Source: Bacteroidales bacterium UBA1722
Lineage (GTDB): Bacteria > Bacteroidota > Bacteroidia > Bacteroidales > UBA932
Direction: 5' to 3'
Assembly: GCA_002317435.1 (NCBI GenBank)
Contig: DCIQ01000166.1
Span: 1 to 16,904 of the forward strand
Length of the DNA stretch: 16,904 nucleotides
The notes beneath the pieces are model-generated. The model saw only the letters and a list, made by a program, of their open reading frames with translations, did not search any database and was not told the origin of the DNA. Below, in pieces: positions 6,955 through 16,300 of this stretch (position 1 is the stretch's first letter; each line of letters starts with the position of its first letter). The position numbers were made by a program, and so were the translations under genes.

Positions 6955-7887
6955 ATGGAAAAATGGTATGTAATAGTTAACCCGAAAGCGGCCGGAGGAC
7001 TTGTGGCCGAGAGATGGGAGGAGATGGCGCAGTCACTCGCCGATGAGGGTCTTCAATATGATGCGGTATTCACCCGGCACAGATTCCATGCTGTGGAACT
7101 CACCATCTCCGGTATTCGTCAGGGATATCGTAAATTCATCGCGGTCGGCGGCGACGGCACCCTTCATGAGATTGTAAACGGAATCTTCATGCAGAATGAA
7201 GTTCCTGCCCGTGACATCACGATAGGAGCCATCTGCGCAGGCACCGGAAACGACTGGATAAGAATGCACGATAAAGTCAGAGACAGCATCCATAACATCC
7301 GCACCATCATAAAGGGGAACACCATCCTGCAGGATATAGTAAAAGTGACTTCCGATGAAGCGGGAGTCGCAAATGTCCGCTATATGGTAAACGTCGGAGG
7401 AGTCGGATACGACTCGAACGTATGTCTGGTCTGCAATAACCTGAAAGACTCCGGAAGGCGTGGAACCATGGTATATATCCATTCCGCCCTCAAATGCCTG
7501 ATCGGACGCATATGCCGCCATACCCGTGTCACGGTGGACGGAAAAGAATTCTTCAACGGAAAGATGTTCTCCATCTCTCTGGGAATAGGCCGTTTCAGCG
7601 GCGGCGGAATGCTTCAGACCCCCGATGCCGTAGCGGATGACGGACTGCTGAACATAACCGTAATCAGAAAGCTTTCAAAACTGAAAGTCATCTACCTCCT
7701 GCCAAAACTCTTCAGCGGAGAAATATATGACTACCGTATGGTAAGCCATACTATGGGGAAAGTAATCACGGTGGAGACTTCCACCCCCGACCGTGTGGAA
7801 GTGGACGGAGAACTGGTCGGCAACACCACCGCCACCTTCGAGATTATGCCTTCGGCCCTCAGAATCATCACCGGCACCGGAAGATAG
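6955..7887 (+). CDS. Diacylglycerol kinase family lipid kinase
   Basis: This is a YegS/DgkB-type soluble lipid kinase, predicted to phosphorylate a lipid such as diacylglycerol using ATP at the inner face of the membrane. VIVNPKAAGG (6-15), the nucleotide-binding GGDGT (65-69) and GTGND (96-100) are the catalytic-domain hallmarks; GGGML (216-220) and VEVDGELVG (281-289) mark the C-terminal beta domain. The length of 310 residues is normal for the family. An in-frame ATG at 6916 would add 13 residues (MLDLRKWIKFGHP) before the conserved start, but the promoter box at 6920-6927 lies within that stretch, so I use 6955. It is the first gene of a plus-strand operon with three envelope genes and no visible terminator between them. 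The substrate cannot be read from sequence. Confidence 0.92.
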   Translation: MEKWYVIVNPKAAGGLVAERWEEMAQSLADEGLQYDAVFTRHRFHAVELTISGIRQGYRKFIAVGGDGTLHEIVNGIFMQNEVPARDITIGAICAGTGNDWIRMHDKVRDSIHNIRTIIKGNTILQDIVKVTSDEAGVANVRYMVNVGGVGYDSNVCLVCNNLKDSGRRGTMVYIHSALKCLIGRICRHTRVTVDGKEFFNGKMFSISLGIGRFSGGGMLQTPDAVADDGLLNITVIRKLSKLKVIYLLPKLFSGEIYDYRMVSHTMGKVITVETSTPDRVEVDGELVGNTTATFEIMPSALRIITGTGR

Positions 7888-7938
7888 GTGGCGTCCCGAT
7901 TCCGTCACCGATTCAAAACAGCTTCTAAAACTAGTAGG

Positions 7939-8607
7939 ATGAGACACGCAGCAACTATTTTTCTTTTCATGATTCTGTTTCCATGCGCACTCATGGCGCA
8001 GGAGGCGATAATGCTTTTTGACGATTACCAAGAGAGCAGAATCACTCTCAAAAGCGGGATAACAGTCACCGTCAAACTGAATTTCGATACTGCCGGGCAG
8101 AAAATATACTATCGGCAGAATGATAATCTCATGGAGATGACCAACTGCCATCTGATAGATACCATCCGTGTAGCCGACAGGAAATTCGTCTGGAAAGATG
8201 ACAGGCTTTGTGAATTCATACTCCACGAAGGAGAAGTCATCTACATCAACTGGAAATTCCGCGAGTCCTTCGTAGGTAAAGAAGGGGCCATGGGTCTGAC
8301 CACGCAGGGCAAGGCGGAGACATATTATGTTCCGGGACTGAACTCCACCCACTCATTCGAAAGCTCAGCCAGATACAGGGACAATACGGAAGTTTACACC
8401 CGAAAGAACGAAAACACATATTACTTCTCCATAGGCGGCACCGAATTCAAGGTCCGGCGCGTCAATGAATTGTACAAGGCATTTCCGGAATACGCCACCA
8501 GCCTGAAAACCTGGTCCAAAAAACACGATATCCAGATGCTGAACGCATCAGACGCACTTCAGACTATAGGCTATCTGTTCGACTGCACCCGTTCTGACGC
8601 CGAATAA
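7939..8607 (+). CDS. Secreted protein of unknown function
   Basis: I do not recognise a family. The 222-residue protein has a clear signal peptide, MRHAATIFLFMILFPCALMA, followed by Gln21, so it is probably exported and cleaved by signal peptidase I. The mature part is rich in alternating hydrophobic and polar residues (for example ITLKSGITVTVKLNFDTAG), suggesting beta structure in the first 110 residues. The C-terminal part is more helical, with YKAFPEYATSLKTWSKKH at 179-196. Cysteines C70, C91 and C216 are present. The frame is open back to a GTG at 7888 immediately after the lipid-kinase stop, but that would bury the signal peptide behind 17 basic residues, so 7939 is preferred. It lies 51 bases after the kinase gene and 9 bases before the CxxCH lipoprotein gene, and is probably cotranscribed with both. 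Confidence 0.75.
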   Translation: MRHAATIFLFMILFPCALMAQEAIMLFDDYQESRITLKSGITVTVKLNFDTAGQKIYYRQNDNLMEMTNCHLIDTIRVADRKFVWKDDRLCEFILHEGEVIYINWKFRESFVGKEGAMGLTTQGKAETYYVPGLNSTHSFESSARYRDNTEVYTRKNENTYYFSIGGTEFKVRRVNELYKAFPEYATSLKTWSKKHDIQMLNASDALQTIGYLFDCTRSDAE

Positions 8608-8616
8608 ACCCGCCCC

Positions 8617-9939
8617 ATGAAACAGACGGTCTTTCTTTTCCTTACTCTCACTGTGGCATCCTGCATGCCACGGAACATATCGGAATCATCTTCCTGTCCC
8701 CCCATCTATCCCGACTACATCGGAGTGACCGTACCCGACGGCATCGCCCCCCTTACCTTCAAGATGGCAGATTCCCGAAAATTCCGTGTCCGGACACGAC
8801 AGGATGGGGACACGTTATGGACTACCGTCACTGCCTGGGAGAAAGGAGCTTCGAAAGCGGTAAGATATGCCCCATTCCCCATCTACATCTCCCACGACCC
8901 CATTGACCCATACATAGCTTACAGGCTCATCGAACCGGGGTACGAGAACTGGCAGGACATGGGCATCTATCAGCGGGAACTGGCCACCTATAAAGAGACT
9001 CCTGTCGTCACCAATCAGGTAAACAACCGCGGATGCGTAAACTGCCACACATTTTCTTCCGGAAATCCCGACAAATTCCTCATCCATGCCCGAGGAAAGG
9101 GAGGCGGCACCCTGTTCGTGGATGATGATAAAGTGAAACTGGTAAACCTCACCGCTGTGGGGGCGAAAAAACAGGGGGTATACCCCTTTTGGCATCCTGA
9201 CGGACGATACGTAGCCTTCGCCTCCTGCAAGACCTATCAGGAATTCTTCATCAGCGGCACCCAACCCATCGAAGTATTCGACCTCACCTCCGACATAATC
9301 CTTATGGACACCGCCACGGACTCCACATGGTGCGTCCCCGGATTAAGCGAGAAAGACGTCCTGGAGACATTCCCCACATGGTCCCCCGATGGAAATACGC
9401 TTTACTGCTGCTGCGCACAGACAGATTCGGTCGCACATGACGACTGGAGCAGAAATCATTATTGCCTTAAGGCAATATCATTCCGGGACGGAGAATTCAC
9501 CACCGAACCACGCACCATCTGGCAGCAGGACAGCGCCTCCATATCCTTCCCCCGCATAAACGGGCAGTGGCTCTTGTTCACCCGCTCGGCTTACGGCACC
9601 TTTCCCATCTGGCACCGCGAGGCGGATCTCTATCTGCTGAACCTCACCGACGGTAAGATAAGGGCAGTCGATGAGTTGAACAGTGACGATACCGAAAGCT
9701 ACCATTCATGGTCTTCCGAAGGAAGGTGGGTGCTCTTCAGCAGCCGCAGGGATGACGGCCGCTACACAAGATTATACATAGCCCATTTCGACGGAGAAGG
9801 ACACTTCGGCAAGCCGTTCATGCTCCCGCAGAAAAAACCGGAACATAACCGGTACCGGCTGAAATCCTATAATGTGCCTGACTTCATAAAAGGGAAAGTC
9901 AGAAACCGTCACAACGAATTCAAGAAGCTGTTCCAATGA
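8617..9939 (+). CDS. Lipoprotein with CxxCH motif and PD40/TolB-like repeats
   Basis: This is a 440-residue envelope protein. A signal sequence ends in the lipobox VASC, so Cys16 is probably lipidated; the following MPRN is not the acidic surface-export signal of Bacteroidota, suggesting a periplasm-facing protein. CVNCH at 140-144 is a c-type haem attachment motif, preceded by an N-terminal beta domain. Three PD40-like repeats follow, at 189-203 (YPFWHPDGRYVAFAS), 252-264 (FPTWSPDGNTLYC) and 362-377 (YHSWSSEGRWVLFSSR), as in TolB-type propellers. Ten cysteines are present, including an unusual CCC at 264-266. No second CxxCH is seen. Similar Bacteroides proteins are annotated as TolB-like or cytochrome-related without an assigned function. 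The stop overlaps the DUF6057 start by four bases, indicating translational coupling. Covalent haem is inference from one motif. Confidence 0.85.
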   Translation: MKQTVFLFLTLTVASCMPRNISESSSCPPIYPDYIGVTVPDGIAPLTFKMADSRKFRVRTRQDGDTLWTTVTAWEKGASKAVRYAPFPIYISHDPIDPYIAYRLIEPGYENWQDMGIYQRELATYKETPVVTNQVNNRGCVNCHTFSSGNPDKFLIHARGKGGGTLFVDDDKVKLVNLTAVGAKKQGVYPFWHPDGRYVAFASCKTYQEFFISGTQPIEVFDLTSDIILMDTATDSTWCVPGLSEKDVLETFPTWSPDGNTLYCCCAQTDSVAHDDWSRNHYCLKAISFRDGEFTTEPRTIWQQDSASISFPRINGQWLLFTRSAYGTFPIWHREADLYLLNLTDGKIRAVDELNSDDTESYHSWSSEGRWVLFSSRRDDGRYTRLYIAHFDGEGHFGKPFMLPQKKPEHNRYRLKSYNVPDFIKGKVRNRHNEFKKLFQ

Positions 9940-11168
9940 AAAAAAAGACAGTACAGAAGTTCCTGCAGACCCCTGCCTGCAAGTATGGAAGGATATGGAA
10001 CTATCTTATCCCCATACTGCTGACAGCAGCCGTCGCCATCTTTACATACTACCGTCAAACCTTCACCCTCCTCAGACAGGAAGAAATAGGTCTCTTCTTG
10101 AACACCCCGGACTACTACCGGACCATCTCGATGAACCCTCTGCCCGTTTCCCATATCATAGGAGGCTTCATAGTCCAATTCTTCGGCATACACCCCCTTG
10201 GCACCATTCTGTTCACGACCGGAATATCGGCCGCATATCTTATCTCCCTGGGAATAATGAAAAAAATCGGTGCTCCACTGGAGGTTATCTGCACAGCTCT
10301 GGCCTGCACCGTCTGGTGGTTCACAGCGAGAGCCTCATCTCCCGCTACAGGAACAGCCATAATACTTATAAGCGCCCTGTTCCTTGCATTGATGACCCTG
10401 CTCAAACGAGGTGGCACTAAAAAGAGAGTCCGGATATGGGACACTGCCGCAGCGGCAGTCCTGATAGCCGCGACCACAATAATGCTATCCCGCGACCGGG
10501 ACATAAAGGAAGTGGAAAAGTGGAGCAAGATAGAATTCGCCGCAGTCCACAGGAACTGGGACTACCTTCTTAAATATGCCACCCCATCAGAATCACTGAA
10601 GGATGTGGAAGTAGTCCCATGGGCGCTGCTGGCACATAATGTAAAAGGGGAATTGAAAGACGAATTCGGCCGATGGCCCGTAACCGAAGAATTCGGTCTG
10701 GACTACGGCACCAACCTCTCCTACAGAAGCGCTCTCTTCGGGGCTGTCCTGTACAGAGAACTTGGAGTATGGAACGAATCCATACACCAAACCTTCCAAA
10801 GCGGAAGTTACCTGCCTCACTGCACCAGCTTCCGAACCCTGAGAATGCTTATAGAAGAAAACTACGCGGCAGGAGATTCCCTGATGGTAGTAAAATACTG
10901 CGACGTTCTGGAGAAAAGCACTCTCCATAAAAATTACATCAAACATTACCGGGAACACCCGTGTGTGCATAGAGATTCTGACAGGTTCATAGAAAACGGC
11001 AGTGCGCCCCACATAGTATTCACCAAGAACCAGATGGACACTATGCTGCAACTTGGGCGGGCAGGTATCGAATCCCCCATGGCCATGGAACGCTATTTCT
11101 TCTACTATCAGCTCCGCTCCGGCATCACCGATGATGAAATCAGCGAACGATCCGAATATCATCAATAA
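9936..11168 (+). CDS. DUF6057 family multi-pass membrane protein
   Basis: The N-terminal half contains about five or six hydrophobic segments: roughly 20-38, 70-84, 87-106, 113-131, 138-156 and 168-185. A soluble region of about 225 residues follows, starting with a charged RDRDIKEVEKWSKIEF. That region contains VTEEFGLDYGTNLSYRSALFG and helical, TPR-like repeats (ELGVWNESIHQTFQSG), and matches my recollection of Bacteroidota DUF6057 proteins; its function is unknown. At 410 residues the gene seems complete but is shorter than some relatives, which carry more membrane segments. It starts inside the stop of the CxxCH lipoprotein gene (ATGA overlap), so the two are almost certainly made together and may interact. 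It is the last gene of the operon, converging on susD. Confidence 0.75.
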   Translation: MKKKTVQKFLQTPACKYGRIWNYLIPILLTAAVAIFTYYRQTFTLLRQEEIGLFLNTPDYYRTISMNPLPVSHIIGGFIVQFFGIHPLGTILFTTGISAAYLISLGIMKKIGAPLEVICTALACTVWWFTARASSPATGTAIILISALFLALMTLLKRGGTKKRVRIWDTAAAAVLIAATTIMLSRDRDIKEVEKWSKIEFAAVHRNWDYLLKYATPSESLKDVEVVPWALLAHNVKGELKDEFGRWPVTEEFGLDYGTNLSYRSALFGAVLYRELGVWNESIHQTFQSGSYLPHCTSFRTLRMLIEENYAAGDSLMVVKYCDVLEKSTLHKNYIKHYREHPCVHRDSDRFIENGSAPHIVFTKNQMDTMLQLGRAGIESPMAMERYFFYYQLRSGITDDEISERSEYHQ

Positions 11169-11219
11169 TCTTCACTATCCATTCCGGTTTATCTTTTTTA
11201 TGAGACCATATGTGAAAAA

Positions 11220-11245
11220 CTCCCGGTCCTTTACGGAACCGGGAG
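11220..11245 (-). terminator. Intrinsic terminator of the susC-susD operon
   Basis: The stem pairs CTCCCGGT (11220-11227) with ACCGGGAG (11238-11245), plus two further C-G pairs across a bulged A. On the minus strand the stem is followed directly by five T residues (plus-strand A at 11215-11219). It lies 31 bases beyond the susD stop. In the plus direction there is no T-tract, so it is a poorer terminator for the DUF6057 operon. Confidence 0.8.
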
Positions 11246-11276
11246 TAATCACATTGCAGTTATCCAAGTCGGATGA

Positions 11277-13331
11277 CTATTTCTGGATGGCCCACCAGAG
11301 AGGATAGGTAGGCTTATCGTCATTAGAAGGAATGCCCATCAGTTCGAGAGCATGTGCATACTCCTCAGGATTTGCATTCTTGAACTTGTTGGGATAAATC
11401 ATACGCTGAGCATAGAGACCGGGTCTCTGACCATTCTTATATGTGTCATACGTCCAGTCCTCGAGATTACTCAGAGGGTTGACTGCGGAAGCCACAGGAA
11501 TCTCCCAGAAAGGCAGACCTGTACGGCGGTGGTCAGACCAGTTCTCCAGAGGGAGCCAAGGAGTGTTGGCGATATACTTCTGGGTGATAATCTTGGCCAG
11601 TTTGGTGTTCAGACCGTCTTTATAGAGACATTTGGTCTTGTCAGGATACTTATAGGTAACTTTAGCGAGATTCCCGGCCTGAGCATCGAAATAATCGATT
11701 TCATAATCTGCGGGCTCTGCCGTATGATCGTATTTTACTGAAGTACCTACACGGTTGTAGTTCTCCGATGCGATGTAAGCATTGTAGTTGGCATCTACAG
11801 AGAGATATTCCATACTGGCCTTGATACCGTCTTCGTAGAAACCTTTGTCATCCCCGGAAACATAGTTCTTCACGATGGCCTCGGCCTTCAGGAAGGCAGT
11901 CTCCCAAGCACCGAAGAATATACGGTATTCGGTGTTGTTACGATATCTTTCCTGGAGAGAAGGATAAGTCGGACCATAGGAACTACCATTATTCATGGGG
12001 CCGAATTTCATGTATTTATCATCCTTCCCGAATCCGGCGATGATACCGTTGAAAGCAAATCTGGTGTCGATTTTAACTGTATCCTGAGCACCTTCCTCCA
12101 CTGTCATGGGCTTGATGAGATCTTTGGGACTGCTTACTCTCATGAAGGTACAATAACCGGTTTCTATACGGTTATCATAGTCACCGGGGAGACAGAAATA
12201 TACGAAAGCACGGGGATCGATGTAAGAAGGTATTCCGTCAAAGAAATAACCCACGGTGGGGCAGTCGGTATTGGCTTCATAAAGAGGAGTTACGATACCG
12301 TCTTTATCTTTAGCCTTCATCGCTACACCGAGATACGTGCCGGCATCCTTGATGTAAGGGCCATATGTGGCGGCTACATTTTCAGCAGTCTGGCTTGCAT
12401 AGAAGCGCTGGCCCGGATCGAGGAGGATATCTTCAGCCCTGGCACCCCCGAGGTTTGTCATCAGGTTGGCCATAGTCATAGATGTTTCCTGCCAGTCCCA
12501 GGTACGGCTCATGACACCGGAGAGATCGTCCCATCCGGAGCGTTCCTTTACTCTGAAGTTACCGTCATTGGTGGTAATACCCGCAGTTGCCAGTCCACCT
12601 CCGGCGGCCACAGCTGCTGCGAACTCCTCTTTGGCCTTGGCTCCTCCGTTTACGTTAGACAGACGCATAGCGATACGCATCCACATCGACACTCCGAAGT
12701 TTTTCCATTTCACAGGGTCGTTCGCATATGAAGGGTCTCCCTGTTTTTCGATGTCAGTGTCAGCGTTGGTAGCGGTGTCGATGTCCTTTACAGCTTCTTC
12801 GAGTTCATCGAACATGAAGTTGTAACACTCTTCCACGCTCTGGTATACAGGACTGATGGATGTGAAGTCGGTGGTGTATGAACCGAAAGAATCCACGAAC
12901 TCGGTCATCAGATATACTCTCCAGATACGGGCGAAAGATTTGATATTGGTGTAGAATTTCTGATTTCTGTCGGAAAGTCCATCTGTCGCGAGTTTTTCTT
13001 CCGAGAGGGTGATGGCGTTGTTGGCTGAAGTGATGCAGTTGTTGGTGAGGCTGTAGAGGCATCCCACCCATTCGTCATTTGAACGACCTATTGTACGACC
13101 CGAGCCGCTTTCACCGTCCTGGCGGGCGATGTCGGCCCAGTAGAGTACGAATACACGTTCGGCGTCGTTAGGGTTCTGCTGGTCAGCTATGATGGATTTG
13201 TTCAGAGCCCAGTAGGGTTCTGCATCGGCGGAGTTGATCGCTTTGGGATTTTTGTTCATCTCCTCGAAGTCAGAGCAGCTGACTGCGAGAAGGGCACCCA
13301 TGGCTATAGCTAAAAATTTATTTGTCTTCAT
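11277..13331 (-). CDS. SusD/RagB family nutrient-binding outer-membrane lipoprotein
   Basis: This is the surface-exposed substrate-binding lid of a SusC/SusD importer. The signal peptide ends in VSC with lipidated Cys19; CSDFEE carries the acidic residues typical of the Bacteroidota surface lipoprotein export signal, and the NKNPK that follows is common at SusD N-termini. The TPR-like core is visible at about 125-195 (KFYTNIKSFARIWRVYLM). The C-terminus has ITQKYIANTPWLPLENWSDHRRTGLP, with the W-x-D-x-RRTG-P pattern of the SusD_2/PF12771-type subgroup. At 684 residues it is longer than the usual 500-600, with a large middle region. The substrate is unknown: no glycoside hydrolase, peptidase or regulator is adjacent in the window. 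It starts 17 bases after the susC stop. Confidence 0.93.
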   Translation of the reverse strand: MKTNKFLAIAMGALLAVSCSDFEEMNKNPKAINSADAEPYWALNKSIIADQQNPNDAERVFVLYWADIARQDGESGSGRTIGRSNDEWVGCLYSLTNNCITSANNAITLSEEKLATDGLSDRNQKFYTNIKSFARIWRVYLMTEFVDSFGSYTTDFTSISPVYQSVEECYNFMFDELEEAVKDIDTATNADTDIEKQGDPSYANDPVKWKNFGVSMWMRIAMRLSNVNGGAKAKEEFAAAVAAGGGLATAGITTNDGNFRVKERSGWDDLSGVMSRTWDWQETSMTMANLMTNLGGARAEDILLDPGQRFYASQTAENVAATYGPYIKDAGTYLGVAMKAKDKDGIVTPLYEANTDCPTVGYFFDGIPSYIDPRAFVYFCLPGDYDNRIETGYCTFMRVSSPKDLIKPMTVEEGAQDTVKIDTRFAFNGIIAGFGKDDKYMKFGPMNNGSSYGPTYPSLQERYRNNTEYRIFFGAWETAFLKAEAIVKNYVSGDDKGFYEDGIKASMEYLSVDANYNAYIASENYNRVGTSVKYDHTAEPADYEIDYFDAQAGNLAKVTYKYPDKTKCLYKDGLNTKLAKIITQKYIANTPWLPLENWSDHRRTGLPFWEIPVASAVNPLSNLEDWTYDTYKNGQRPGLYAQRMIYPNKFKNANPEEYAHALELMGIPSNDDKPTYPLWWAIQK

Positions 13332-13348
13332 ATAGATGTCTCTGATTA

Positions 13349-16300
13349 TTAGAATCCGAAGGATACGTTGAATACATAGCTGCGAGTGGTAGGATTGGCA
13401 CCATATTCGAAGCCTGTGGCATTTGTAGATGTATCGAAGATTGATTCGGGGTCAAGTCCTCTCATGGCAGAGTAAACCATCCATACATTGGTGCAGGTGA
13501 AACCGAACTTGACGGACTGGAATACGTTGCCTTTCTTGAGAAGCTTCTTGGGAAGCGAGTATGCGATATTGATGTTACGCAGACGTATGTTTGTGGCATC
13601 GTAGAGGTTCTCTTCGCAGATACCGAGGTTTGAACCGGTGGCATTACTGATGGCTTTCCAGTATTTTTCACCGGTTACGGTATTGGTATTCTGGACATAC
13701 TGTCCGTCCACTTCGATGACACCGTCCACTACCATACCATCACGACCATCCACTGTCCATGCACCTGTACCGGTGTTCTCCATACACTGCAGTGTACCGG
13801 AGTACATCTTGCCGCCGAAACGGCCGTCGAACTGGAATCCGAATGAGAGGTCTTTCCACTGGAAGGTGTTATTCCATCCTACATTGCATTTGGCATTCTG
13901 GTTACCGAGATAATAGGATTTTCCATCTGACTGGGGAAGTCCTTCAGAGGTAAGAATCTTCTGTCCGTAATAAGGGCTGTTTTCATCTTCCACTCTTTTG
14001 TATTTCGTACCCCAGATGTCACCGTATCCGCCTCCTGCGTAAGCGATGATATTCAACTTGTCGAATCCGCCGAGACTGTACTCAGTCACACCGTCAGCGA
14101 GTTCGATGATGGTGTTTTCGTTGGTGGAGAAGTTGATGTTCGAATTCCATACGAAGTTCTTTCCCTGAACAGGCGTAGTGGTCAGCATGACTTCGAAACC
14201 TTTGTTCTGGATGTTACCTGCGTTGATCTTCTTTGATGAGTAAGATACTGCGCTGATGGGGAGATTGATGAGCTGGTTCACAGCGTTTGACTTGTACCAT
14301 GCGAAGTCGAGTCCGAGTCTGTTATTGAAGAATCTCACGTCGAAACCTGCTTCCCAAGTCTTGATGAGCTCGTTCTTCACGTTCGCGTCGTAGAGGGTGC
14401 TGCCCGAGTTGAGGGTGGAGTTACCGTTGGGGTCAGTTCCCATGGTATATACGTTGTAGAGCTGGTAGGGATCCATGTCATTACCTACTTCTGCATAGGA
14501 AGCGCGGACCTTTGCATAAGTAAACCATTCGGGCATCTGGCCGTATTTGTTCACCATGTCGCTGATTACGTATGAGAGGGATACCGAGGGGTAGAAGAAC
14601 GATCTGTTTTCCTTGCTCAGCGTGGATGTCCAGTCATTTCTGAATGTGGCGTCGAGATAAAGCCATCCGCCGTAGTTCAGCTGGAGACTTCCGTAGAGGG
14701 AGTTCATCTTTCTGTGCGAGTAGGATTCAGAGATGCCGGGTTTGTTCGCACCGTTGTTCAGGTCGAATACGTCAGGCACTCTGAATTGGCTCTGTGTGGC
14801 GGAAACACCGCGGTTTTCTCTTTCCATAAGGTTTCCGCCGAGAGTTACATTACCTCCGAAATCTCCCCAGAGATTATCCTTGTGGGCTTTCAGCAGGAAT
14901 GAGAAGTTGTTTTCGAAGAAGCGTTTTTCACCGAGGCTCATTGAGCCGGTCTTGCTGCCGTCGGTATAGTTACCGGCGTAGTACCTGTTCTCCTCTTCAG
15001 TGAAGTACATATCGGAACCGGCCTTGGCTTCGAGGTCGAGCCAGTCGGTGAAGTCGTATCTGAGAGATGCGTTCATCAGGAATCTGTTACGGATATCCTG
15101 GTTGGTCTTGAAGTGGGACATCCAGTAGGGGTTGGTTCCGGTCTTGTCCTTAGGACCGAAGTAGTACATCTTTCCGTCTCTGGTACCATAGTTCTCGGCG
15201 AAGTCGGCGATGTTTACGGATACGGGGGTTACATACATCTTGAGCATGTAGTTGGCGTTCACGTTCGATCCGGAGAGGGGTCTGTTGTTCGCCTGTGCCT
15301 TGATGTACTGCACCTTGGCGTCGAAATGCCATTTGTCGTTCTTTCCGAAAGTGGAAGTACCGCGGAGCATGAAGTTGTTTCTCTTCAAGTTCATTGTGGA
15401 TACCTGCCCCACATCTTCGGTTCTGGTCCACGATGCATAGATACCTGTTCTTCCGTACTGCTGGGAGAAGGTTACGTTTTCAGTGTTGGTGATACCTGTG
15501 CCGAAGAATTTGTTCACGTTATCATAGGCGGTGAGTTTTTCGCTCTTCCCGTCCCAGTTGGTTACCTGCTGTCCTGCGATTTCAGGACCCCAGCTGTTAT
15601 ATGAATTCGCATCGAATTCTCCGAGGTCGCCCTGTCCGTAGCGTTTCTGCATGGAAGGACGGGTAAATTCCGTGGTGGCAGCTACCGACCCGTTGATGGT
15701 CAGACCGAGACCGGGATTTTCGTGTCCTTTCTTAGTGGTGATGAGGATGACACCGTTACCGGCGCGTGATCCGTAGAGGGCCGCAGCGGAACCTCCTTTG
15801 AGGACCGTCATCGATTCCACGTCCTCGGGATTGATATCGGAGAGTCCGTTACCCATATCCGCGGCACGGTTCCAATAGTCAGCGGCATTTCCCGTACCGG
15901 TGAAGTTGTCCATAGGGATACCGTCGACTACGATAAGGGGCTGGTTCAAGCCGGTGAGGGAGTTGTTACCACGAAGGACTATCTTGGTGGAACCGGCAGG
16001 ACCATTCGAAGAACGGATAATGTCCACACCTGCTATCTTACCGGTGAGGGCATTGGCGATATTAGTTTCACGGGTCTGAAGGAGAGCGTCACCCTTTACA
16101 TCCTGGATGGCGTAACCGAGGGATTTCTTCTCACGGGCCACACCGAGGGCGGTTACCACCACTTCTTCCAGAGTCGAGGAATCCACCATCTGAATCTCCT
16201 GATATTTTTCAGAAGCGATGAACTGATAGTCCTCATATCCGAGGAAACTGACAGTGACATTGGCTCCATTCTTGACTGAAAGTACGAATGTACCATCAGA

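Noticed and set aside
7888..7938. GTG start of the secreted protein directly after the kinase stop
   Set aside because: It would place 17 mostly basic residues before a clean signal peptide; ATG at 7939 is the better start.
7675..8352. 225-codon minus-strand frame across the kinase and secreted-protein genes
   Set aside because: It spans the junction of two supported plus-strand genes and lacks domains or a promoter.
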